18,446 bases of DNA. It comes from Nanohaloarchaea archaeon PL-Br10_U2g16 (GTDB taxonomy: Archaea > Nanohalarchaeota > Nanosalinia > Nanosalinales > Nanosalinaceae). A program made the position numbers and the translations under genes. The DNA is taken from the NCBI GenBank assembly GCA_001563995.1, contig LKMV01000010.1, forward strand, positions 1 through 18,446, given 5' to 3'. The notes under the pieces are model-generated. The model ran no database searches. It was given only the letters and a program-made list of their open reading frames with translations, and was not told the DNA's origin. Shown piece after piece: positions 1 to 6,125 of the stretch. Each line of letters opens with the position of its first letter. The stretch's first letter is position 1.

Positions 1-28
1 AAAGGAGATTGTAGAGGATGAAGTTGAT

Positions 29-1942
29 GTGGAGAAGAAGCAGGAGAACTTCTCTAAGGGCAGTTCTGAAGAGGGTATGTCTCGTAGGGGTTTTTTGAGG
101 AAGGCTGGTCTTGGTGCAGCTGGTTTGGCTGCTTTGGCTAGTCCTGTTTCTGCTTTAGATGTTCGTGATCAGAAGTTTGATGTGTATACCCAGGATTCCG
201 GTTCCGTGAAAAGTTTGAGTGTTGATGGTAGTGGGGATGTTGAAATTCCGAACGGTGATATTTCGATGGGTTCGGATGGTAGAGTGAGTTTTGCTGAAGA
301 ATCTGGAGATAAAGTATCTTTTGTAGGGGATAGGTGGGGTGAGGACGGTTTTTATGGTATAACAGTTAATGAAGGTGATAATGATGGTTCTACAGAGATA
401 TCAGGGAATATAAGTCTCGATCTCTACGCTGGAGGGCATCCAAGCAACTCCAATTCTACAAGAGGCTTAACTATAGATGAAAATGGAGATGTAAACTTGC
501 CAAACGGAGTACTCACGGTATCAGATACAATTAGTTCAAGTAAGACAGGAACCGCACATAGATGGAATATAGCAGACAGAGATTATGAGATGAGGGTAAA
601 CACTAATGATTCGCAGTTTAGGATTGTTCCTTTTGACACAGCTAACAATGACTGGAAATGGGCTGAAAGACTTCATTATGACGTCCCTGACGGTGATTGG
701 ACTTTTAGAACAGACCTGGAAGTACAAGGCAATACTGACATAGGTGATTTGAGGCTGTATAACTGGGGTGCTTTAGAAGAAGTAGATGGGGGTTCATTAC
801 AGCTTAGAAGCCAAAACGCTGTGAAGCTACAAGGCCACCAAGGTAATGATATATTGAATGCTAAAAGTGGGGGTGATGTAGAAGTGCCTAATGGTGTTGG
901 TTCGTTTGAGGGTTCTAGTTCTCCTCGTGGTTCTGTTGGTGGTAGTGATGGTGAGGTTGTGAGGTTGGGTGGTTCTTCGGGTGATGTTGTTTTCAATGTT
1001 CAGGGCGGTCATGGAAGACATTTTAAGTCGTGGAATGCTTATTGGGATAATAATGATGATACATTTAGAAGTATCGCGGGCAGTGAATCACATGCATTAA
1101 TAGGGATGTCAAGCCTTCCTGAAAGCAACGGTATAGCATTAGCAGCCGCACCAAGCAACTCAGACAGAGGAGACCCAATAAACTGGAACTACATAAACAT
1201 AACAGAACAAGGAAACCTCAACTTAAACAACAACGATATCCAAAACGTAAACCAAATAAACGGAGCAGACATACAAAACGCCTCCTCAGGACAAGTACCA
1301 ACAAGCCAAGGGGATGGAACACTAGCGATGCAAAGTACAGATGGAGGTTTCTCCAATATGGAGGTATTTACAAGTGATGGCACTTTTGATGCTTCAGGAG
1401 TCGATAAGGCATATGTTGAGGTTGTAGGAGGGGGTGGCGGTGGTGCAGGTCGTGACTACGGGGATTCTTATAATCCTGGCGGTGGCGGAGGTGGAGGCTA
1501 TGCCGCCTCCTATGTGGATTTATCCGATACGAGTAGTGTATCGGTCACAGTTGGTTCTGGAGGTTCAGGGTCAAGCTCAGGAAACGCTGCAGATGACGGA
1601 GAAGATGGAGGAGATAGTTCCTTCGGAAGTTTTGTAACCGGAAATGGAGGCTCAGGAGGAGCAGTAGATTGGGGTGGTGGTGGTTCTGGAGGTGGTGGAA
1701 GTGGAGACTTAGTCATTCCTGGAGGTGACGGAGCAGGTCTGGGAAATGAAGACTCGCCTAGGCTAAAAAACGGTGGAGGAGGCTCATACTTTGGATCCGG
1801 ACCAAAAACTGAGAACAATCAAGGCTCAGGTGGTGGTTCAGATGGTAAAGCACCGGGTACAGGAGGACAGGCTGCAGGCCATAATTCATCCGGCGATATT
1901 GGAGGAGATGGAGCAGACGGAATAGTTATAGTAAGATACTAA
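29..1942 (+). CDS. Tat-exported modular glycine-rich surface protein (tail-fibre/adhesin-like)
   Basis: Predicted secreted surface or appendage protein of unknown ligand. Counting from the GTG at 29, a twin-arginine signal lies at residues 17-42 (SRRGFLRK, a hydrophobic Ala/Gly/Leu stretch, then SPVSA before LDV), so export would be folded, by Tat. Residues about 43-420 are Asn/Asp/Gly-rich beta-type sequence with three copies of a GDV-x-x-PNG motif near residues 70, 153 and 282, and a QGNLNLNNNDI stretch near 395. Such modules are common in phage tail fibres and secreted adhesins. Residues about 440-637 match the glycine-rich domain seen in tail proteins: it opens with VFTSDGTF, has poly-Gly runs, and ends GADGIVIVRY. 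The start is uncertain: the frame stays open to the left edge, and the ATG at 77 would give a classical short Tat n-region. Codon choice switches abruptly along the gene (see findings). No catalytic motif is seen. Confidence 0.8.
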   Translation: MEKKQENFSKGSSEEGMSRRGFLRKAGLGAAGLAALASPVSALDVRDQKFDVYTQDSGSVKSLSVDGSGDVEIPNGDISMGSDGRVSFAEESGDKVSFVGDRWGEDGFYGITVNEGDNDGSTEISGNISLDLYAGGHPSNSNSTRGLTIDENGDVNLPNGVLTVSDTISSSKTGTAHRWNIADRDYEMRVNTNDSQFRIVPFDTANNDWKWAERLHYDVPDGDWTFRTDLEVQGNTDIGDLRLYNWGALEEVDGGSLQLRSQNAVKLQGHQGNDILNAKSGGDVEVPNGVGSFEGSSSPRGSVGGSDGEVVRLGGSSGDVVFNVQGGHGRHFKSWNAYWDNNDDTFRSIAGSESHALIGMSSLPESNGIALAAAPSNSDRGDPINWNYINITEQGNLNLNNNDIQNVNQINGADIQNASSGQVPTSQGDGTLAMQSTDGGFSNMEVFTSDGTFDASGVDKAYVEVVGGGGGGAGRDYGDSYNPGGGGGGGYAASYVDLSDTSSVSVTVGSGGSGSSSGNAADDGEDGGDSSFGSFVTGNGGSGGAVDWGGGGSGGGGSGDLVIPGGDGAGLGNEDSPRLKNGGGGSYFGSGPKTENNQGSGGGSDGKAPGTGGQAAGHNSSGDIGGDGADGIVIVRY

Positions 1943-2001
1943 ATAAAAGCATATCAATTCCTATATCTTTCATTTGATCTGTACACGAGTGAATGATGTA
2001 G

Positions 2002-2289
2002 GTGGTGTATGCGTACCACAACAATCCGGTAAAACTAGACGAAGAAGAAAAACAAAACGGCAAAATCATAGAAAGTCTACCGGAAAAACCAGAAACCGGT
2101 CCTAACAAAACCACACAACTCTACTACAACCCACAAACAGAAAAATGCTTCTACGAAACCAAACAGAAGAAACAAGAAGATAAAAATACCAATGCAGGAA
2201 CACAAAACCAACAGTTCCAAAAAGAAGTAATCCAAAGACTAAACTCAATAGAAACCAAACTGGATCGTTTAGTGAGCAAAGTTGACTGA
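2002..2289 (+). CDS. Small coiled-coil protein downstream of the surface protein
   Basis: Not recognised as a named family. It is 95 aa and very hydrophilic, with a charged N-terminal half, a YYNPQTEKCFYETK segment and a C-terminal heptad-like helix at residues about 70-95 (FQKEVIQRLNSIETKLDRLV) that could oligomerise. Small proteins of this layout often follow tail-fibre genes in phages, so a role with the preceding surface protein is possible but is inference. Two GTG codons (2002 and 2005) are the only nearby starts, because an in-frame TAG lies directly before them at 1999-2001, and the Shine-Dalgarno signal is weak. Base use is strikingly A/C-rich and T-poor on the coding strand, like the A/C-rich part of the upstream gene and unlike the housekeeping genes that follow. 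It starts 59 bp after the upstream stop. Confidence 0.6.
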   Translation: MVYAYHNNPVKLDEEEKQNGKIIESLPEKPETGPNKTTQLYYNPQTEKCFYETKQKKQEDKNTNAGTQNQQFQKEVIQRLNSIETKLDRLVSKVD

Positions 2290-2322
2290 AAGCTGTTTTA
2301 GTGTTGATATAAGTGATAAAGA

Positions 2323-3261
2323 TTAGTTCCCGAGTATCTCTGAGAACTTCTGTTCTGCATGGTTCTTGTCTTTTGCTTCTATGATTGTTCTGCCGGAGCT
2401 GAACAGTGTGAAGCTGTCTCCATCGATCTCTACACGTGTTAAGTAGCTGTTGTCTGCAACTGTATCTCCCAGCTTTTTCAACCTCTCAGAACCGTTTTCT
2501 GAGACTTCTCTGTCTATCTGGTACTTTCCATCTCCACATACGGTTTTTACATCGGTCTCAGAGTTCAGTTTTTCGAACTTACCTTCTTCACATACGGCAC
2601 AGTCCTTGGAATCTACCTCCAGCTCCTCGCCTGAAGGTATAATTTTCAGCTTTTCCCCTAATTTTTTACCTGAGAGATATTTTATAGCATCCATTGAGCT
2701 GTAGGAGGCGGCTATAGTAGATATCTCTCTCATTATGCCGTTGGACTGACATGTACCTATTTTACCAGGTTTTACAGTTTCAAATATGCAGTTGAAACAT
2801 TTTTTGTCAAAAAACATCGAGTAACCTTTCTCTGCTAACGCTGCTGTGTAGATCCAGGGGATTCCTTCTTTCCTGGAGAACTCGTCTATCAGAAGTCGGG
2901 TTTCCAAGTTGTCGGTTCCGTCCATTATCAGATCTACGTCTTCCAGCCTGTGGATATTTTCAGAGTTCAGGCTCTCTACCATCGACTTGGTATCAGTAAA
3001 GCTGGACAGGTACTTCTCGGCCGCTACCGCTTTTGGAATAGATTCTTCACAGCTTTCAGGCCCGTATATTCCGGAGGAGTAGATATCGTTCTCCTCGAGA
3101 TAATCTCTATCTATCAAAACAAGCTCTACACCGTGTCTGGCCAGGTGTTCTGCAATTATAGATCCTGTAGCTCCTAGCCCTACTACTGCTACTTTTGAGC
3201 CTTTTATCTTTTCCAGCTCTTCCTCGCCGTATCCTTCCAGTGCTTTGAACCTGCTGTACAT
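2323..3261 (-). CDS. ThiF/MoeB/HesA-family E1-like adenylyltransferase (UbaA-like)
   Basis: Probable E1-like enzyme that adenylates the C-terminal glycine of a ubiquitin-fold protein for sulfur transfer (molybdopterin, thiamine or tRNA thiolation) or for protein conjugation, like archaeal UbaA. The nucleotide-binding loop GLGATG is at residues 28-33, the acidic strand end with DRD at 51-53, and the conserved DGTDN at 114-118. A structural zinc site is indicated by C155-x2-C158 and C221-x2-C224. C171, in GTCQSNG before the long helix, aligns by position with the catalytic cysteine of ThiF/MoeB. The last 75 residues form a small tail ending in a FTLFSSGRTII strand that resembles the C-terminal extension of many archaeal homologues. 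Length is 312 aa. It is divergent from the MscS gene across 63 bp. Its ubiquitin-like partner is not in the window, so the pathway cannot be decided. Confidence 0.88.
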   Translation of the reverse strand: MYSRFKALEGYGEEELEKIKGSKVAVVGLGATGSIIAEHLARHGVELVLIDRDYLEENDIYSSGIYGPESCEESIPKAVAAEKYLSSFTDTKSMVESLNSENIHRLEDVDLIMDGTDNLETRLLIDEFSRKEGIPWIYTAALAEKGYSMFFDKKCFNCIFETVKPGKIGTCQSNGIMREISTIAASYSSMDAIKYLSGKKLGEKLKIIPSGEELEVDSKDCAVCEEGKFEKLNSETDVKTVCGDGKYQIDREVSENGSERLKKLGDTVADNSYLTRVEIDGDSFTLFSSGRTIIEAKDKNHAEQKFSEILGN

Positions 3262-3281
3262 TAGCCTATGTGAGGTGGTCG

Positions 3282-3296
3282 ATTTTTTTATTAAAG
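3282..3296. promoter_or_regulatory. Shared AT-rich TATA-like element between ThiF-like and mscS genes
   Basis: A T7 run leading into ATTAAAG is the only strong AT-rich element in the 63-bp divergent gap. Its centre is about 30 nt from the ThiF-like ATG and about 33 nt from the mscS ATG. Archaeal TATA boxes sit about 26 nt before transcription start, so both mRNAs would be leaderless or have leaders of only a few bases. Neither start has a convincing Shine-Dalgarno sequence, which fits. Use in both directions is inference. Confidence 0.55.
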
Positions 3297-3324
3297 TAGG
3301 GCGTCATTACCTTCATAGGTATAT

Positions 3325-4158
3325 ATGGTACAGAGGATATTCGAACATCTGCAGTTGAGTTATGAGATATTAGGCTATGAGATACAGACTGCTATGGTGC
3401 TTGCAGTTCTTCTACTAGCGATAGCAAGTTGGGCAGGCAATAAACTGTCGAATATCCTGATACATAAATCTATAGAGGAGAGAGGAGGGGATCCTCACGC
3501 AATAGCTACGGCAAAGAGAATTTCGGCTTATATAATTTATACTTTAGGAGCTATTGGAATCCTTGGAGTTCTAGGAGTACCTTTCACGGCTCTAGGAACG
3601 GTTGTAGGTCTTTTAGGACTGGGAATATCGTTTGCGCTGAAAGATATGATAGCCAACTTTATATCAGGCCTTTTTATCCTAATTCAGAGACCTTTCAAGA
3701 TCGGAGACCAGATAAAAGTAGATGGAGAGGAGGGAACGGTTCAGGATATACAGATAAGGGCTACCAGCATCAGAACTTACGATGGAAGAGAGGTTATCGT
3801 ACCGAACTCAAAGCTCTACTCCGGAACCGTTGTAAACAATACATCATACGATCTCAGAAGGTATGAGATTATAGTCGGGATAAGCTACGATGATGATATA
3901 GAGAAGGCTAAAGAACTGGCTATGGATACGCTTGAAGAAGCGGAGAAGACAGAGGAGGATCCGGAGCCACAGGTTCTGGTAAACGAGTTAGGAGGTTCAT
4001 CAGTTAACCTGAAGCTGAGAGGCTGGACAAAGCCTTCTAAGTCTAACATGGTGCAGTCAGCTTCTGAAGTAACTCAGCTTGTAAAGCAGAAGTTTGATTC
4101 GGAAGGAATAGATATCCCGTATCCTATCAGAACGGTATACATGAATGATGGGGAGTAA
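3325..4158 (+). CDS. mscS: Small-conductance mechanosensitive channel, MscS family
   Basis: Membrane channel that opens under tension and releases solutes during hypo-osmotic shock, a plausible need for a halophile. At 277 aa it is close to the minimal E. coli-type MscS. Three hydrophobic segments are visible: residues about 20-42, 66-88 and 92-120. The third carries the family signature (GLGISFALKDMIANFISGL), whose Gly/Ala-rich face lines the pore. The beta domain follows with RPFKIGDQI at 123-130, GTVQDIQIRAT at 137-147 and VPNSKLYSG at 159-167, all typical MscS. The C-terminal alpha/beta vestibule domain runs to the end, with no extra fused domain. It stands alone, divergent from the ThiF-like gene, and its ATG lies just downstream of the shared AT-rich box with no clear Shine-Dalgarno. 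Confidence 0.93.
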   Translation: MVQRIFEHLQLSYEILGYEIQTAMVLAVLLLAIASWAGNKLSNILIHKSIEERGGDPHAIATAKRISAYIIYTLGAIGILGVLGVPFTALGTVVGLLGLGISFALKDMIANFISGLFILIQRPFKIGDQIKVDGEEGTVQDIQIRATSIRTYDGREVIVPNSKLYSGTVVNNTSYDLRRYEIIVGISYDDDIEKAKELAMDTLEEAEKTEEDPEPQVLVNELGGSSVNLKLRGWTKPSKSNMVQSASEVTQLVKQKFDSEGIDIPYPIRTVYMNDGE

Positions 4159-4249
4159 AGAACGAATCTCAACCGGTTATATTCTATAAAGTCGGTACAA
4201 ACATGTTTATCTAATTTTCTATTTTTCGACGTAAACGCTTTCCGTTTGA

Positions 4250-4257
4250 TTATTAAG
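4250..4257 (+). promoter_or_regulatory. TATA-like box of the thioredoxin gene (leaderless)
   Basis: TTATTAAG is centred about 26.5 nt before the thioredoxin ATG, within an AT-rich 121-bp intergenic stretch (4159-4279). No Shine-Dalgarno precedes the ATG, so transcription probably starts at or within a few bases of it. Apart from this box I see nothing definite in the gap. Confidence 0.55.
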
Positions 4258-4279
4258 GCTTTGATATCAGTAATTCTTC

Positions 4280-4591
4280 ATGCCAACTGAAGTCGATTCT
4301 GAAAAGATGGAACAGATCAAAAACTCTGAAGAGCCTTGGGTAGTAGATTTCTGGGCAGAATGGTGTGGTCCGTGTCAAAAGCTTAAGCCACGTTTCGAAG
4401 AAGCATCTGAAGAGATTGAAGATGTAAACTTTGGAAAGGTGGACATGGAAGAAAACCAGGATCTCGGAACCGAAAACGGTGTCAGAGCCCTACCGACATT
4501 AGTAATATTCAAGGGAGGAGAAGAAGTAGCAAGACATTCAGGACTGATGTCTAAAGACGAGCTTAAAGAATGGATCAAAGATAATACTTAA
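4280..4591 (+). CDS. trxA: Thioredoxin
   Basis: Cytoplasmic protein-disulfide reductase. The canonical active site WCGPC is at residues 28-32, preceded by the buried Asp of VVDFWAEW (D23), and the cis-proline loop ALPTL (P72) is in place. It is 103 aa with no signal peptide or extension, the normal size for a single thioredoxin domain. The surface is acidic, as in other proteins here. It is monocistronic: transcribed alone from a leaderless-type promoter, and its TAA overlaps the TAA of the convergent adenylate kinase gene. No thioredoxin reductase is nearby, so its electron donor is unknown. The family call is secure; the physiological target is not visible. Confidence 0.95.
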   Translation: MPTEVDSEKMEQIKNSEEPWVVDFWAEWCGPCQKLKPRFEEASEEIEDVNFGKVDMEENQDLGTENGVRALPTLVIFKGGEEVARHSGLMSKDELKEWIKDNT

Positions 4592-5103
4592 ATTTTTAGG
4601 TTGTCGGTCCAGTCTATCTCTCCGTAACCTGTTTCCTCATTTTCTATCTTATCTCTTATCTCTTCGGCCACTTCTTCTTTGTTTCTGCCGGTTGTATCGA
4701 TTTCGATGATTTTTTGCTGTTTTTCAACTGTTTCTATCAGTACTGAGTCCAGTATCTCCGCTTCTACGTTCTCTTCGACCTTTTCCTTGGAGTAATCTCG
4801 TTTCTCAAGTCTCTCTCTCAGCTCTTCAGGGTTACATCTCAGCACTATACAGTAGTCGGATTCTAGGTGGTGTGCAAGATGTCCTTCTACCAGAATATTT
4901 TCCACACCGTCCGTTTCCTCGAGCTGTCTTATTTCTTCTCTGAGGGCTTCCACCATCTCCTCAGTATACACTTCAAACTCTTCCTTCTGTTCTCCTAGGT
5001 CATGCTCTTTCACAAATTCGGTAAGGTCGACTGTACGATAATCTAGTTCCTCTGCCACAGATGTCTTGCCTGTTCCTGGCGTTCCGGTCAGAGCGATTAA
5101 CAT
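4588..5103 (-). CDS. Adenylate kinase AK6/Fap7 family
   Basis: Archaeal homologue of human AK6/hCINAP and yeast Fap7: a small P-loop kinase/ATPase with adenylate kinase activity, linked in known members to late small-ribosomal-subunit maturation (it binds the uS11 protein). The P-loop GTPGTGKTS lies at residues 7-15, followed by the family motifs DLTEFVKEHDL, VEGHLAHHL, RCNPEELRERLEKRDYS and ENVEAEILD, and the C-terminal GEIDWTDNL. I start it at the ATG at 5103 (171 aa) because the P-loop begins six residues later, as in the family; the frame is open upstream to 5265, but that part overlaps rfcS and does not look like protein. It is divergent from rfcS across 52 bp and convergent with thioredoxin, with overlapping stops. 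Whether its main role is nucleotide metabolism or ribosome assembly cannot be read from sequence. Confidence 0.93.
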   Translation of the reverse strand: MLIALTGTPGTGKTSVAEELDYRTVDLTEFVKEHDLGEQKEEFEVYTEEMVEALREEIRQLEETDGVENILVEGHLAHHLESDYCIVLRCNPEELRERLEKRDYSKEKVEENVEAEILDSVLIETVEKQQKIIEIDTTGRNKEEVAEEIRDKIENEETGYGEIDWTDNLKI

Positions 5104-5123
5104 GGAGTAGGTATGTGCTTGAA

Positions 5124-5133
5124 GAAATAAAAG
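5124..5133. promoter_or_regulatory. Shared central TATA-like box between AK6-type kinase and rfcS
   Basis: GAAATAAAAG on the plus strand reads CTTTTATTTC on the minus strand. It sits almost exactly mid-way in the 52-bp divergent gap: its centre is about 25.5 nt from the kinase ATG (5103) and 27.5 nt from the rfcS ATG (5156). Both distances are those of an archaeal TATA box for a leaderless transcript, and neither gene has a Shine-Dalgarno sequence. Bidirectional use is inferred from geometry only. Confidence 0.6.
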
Positions 5134-5155
5134 AATATTATCCGGAACATAAACT

Positions 5156-6106
5156 ATGACACTTGAGATCTGGACGGAAAAATACAGGCCTGACTCTCTA
5201 GATGAAATAATAGGACAGGATGAGATAGTGGATAGACTACAGGCTTTTGTTGAGCAGGATAGCATCCCTCACCTGATGTTTGCAGGACCTGCAGGAACCG
5301 GTAAAACCACGTCGGCCATCGCATTAGCAAAAGATGTTTACGGTGATGAATGGAAACAGAACTTTATGTAGACTAACGCCTCCGATGACAGAGGTATCGA
5401 TGTAGTAAGAGAGAAGATTAAGGATTTCGCGAGAACAAAGGCGGTAAACGCAGATTTCAAGATTATATTCCTTGATGAGGCGGATGCACTCACTCAAGAC
5501 GCACAACAAGCTTTAAGAAGGACTATGGAGCAGTTCTCCTCTAACACACGTTTTATTCTATCTTGTAACTACTCTTCCAAGATTATAGATCCTATCCAGT
5601 CACGTTGTGCGGTATTCAGATTTAACAGGCTTGAGGAGGAAAGGGTCAAAGAATACATAACAAGAATAGCTAAAAACGAAGGATTCAAGATCTCAGAGGA
5701 GGCGATCGATGCAGTACTAAGGGTTTCTGACGGAGATCTGAGACGTGTGACTAACGTGCTTCAGACTGTTTCAATGCAGACAGAAAAGGTCGAGGAAGAG
5801 GATATATACGGAGCAGCGGCATCTCTCAGGCCGGAAGAGATCAGAGAAATTCTGGACAAGGCGCTTGAAGGAGAGTTTATAGATTCACGAGAGCTTCTTG
5901 CCGATATAATGATTGATAGGGGTCTTGACGGCCAGGATGTGATCAATGCAATCCATAGAGAGGTAATGGATCTTGATATATCTGACAGAGGTAAGCTTCA
6001 GGTTATCGAAAACCTAGGAGAGTTTGAGTTCAGGATCTCGGAAGGAGGCACAAGTGATATACAGATAGAAGCGCTTCTTGCAAAAATCGCTGACATGGAT
6101 GAATAA
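5156..6106 (+). pseudogene. rfcS: Replication factor C small subunit, interrupted by one in-frame TAG
   Basis: Small subunit of the clamp loader, an AAA+ ATPase that opens PCNA and places it on primed DNA. The 316-codon frame is intact except for a TAG at codon 72 (5369-5371). Walker A GPAGTGKT is at residues 44-51, NASDDRG at 74-80, Walker B IIFLDEAD at 103-110 and the SRC arginine-finger motif at 149-151; the collar domain runs to the normal end. The amber codon replaces the conserved Glu just before x-NASD; the downstream paralogue rfcL has ETNASD there. One G-to-T change of GAG would explain it. All sequence after the TAG keeps frame, length and conserved motifs, so a true old pseudogene is unlikely. 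A sequencing error, very recent mutation or readthrough are better explanations. Reinitiation at the internal ATG 5525 would lack both Walker motifs. It is followed by rfcL 19 bp on. Confidence 0.9.
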
Positions 6107-6125
6107 ATCATTCGGAGCTTGAGTT

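Noticed and set aside
676..996. Long minus-strand frame inside the surface protein gene (also 1510-1818)
   Set aside because: Composition shadow of Gly/Ser-rich codons: the product is Pro/Ser-rich, with no start signal or recognisable domain.
1080..1330. Variable repeat of a diversity-generating retroelement in the AAC-rich part of the surface gene
   Set aside because: No reverse transcriptase, no second near-identical copy as template, and the AAC-rich part is not at a C-terminal C-type-lectin-like fold. The A/C bias is better explained by module origin.
1430..1900. Tandem repeat or satellite in the GGT/GGA-rich stretch
   Set aside because: The repetition is at amino-acid level (Gly runs) with varied codons and spacing; no constant DNA unit is repeated.
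1..2289. Calling the left end a prophage
   Set aside because: Only a tail-fibre-like surface protein and a small coiled-coil gene are present; the Tat signal implies export by the cell, and no integrase, terminase, capsid or tail-assembly gene is visible.
5104..5265. N-terminal extension of the AK6-type kinase up to 5265
   Set aside because: It lies over the promoter gap and the rfcS 5' end, has no family similarity, and the P-loop normally begins within the first ten residues, as with the ATG at 5103.
5369..5400. Intein or intron as cause of the rfcS interruption
   Set aside because: There is no inserted sequence: conserved residues before and after the TAG are contiguous, with only one codon replaced.
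5525..6106. Separate gene beginning at the ATG at 5525
   Set aside because: It is the in-frame continuation of rfcS. Starting there would remove Walker A and Walker B, so it is not an independent protein.
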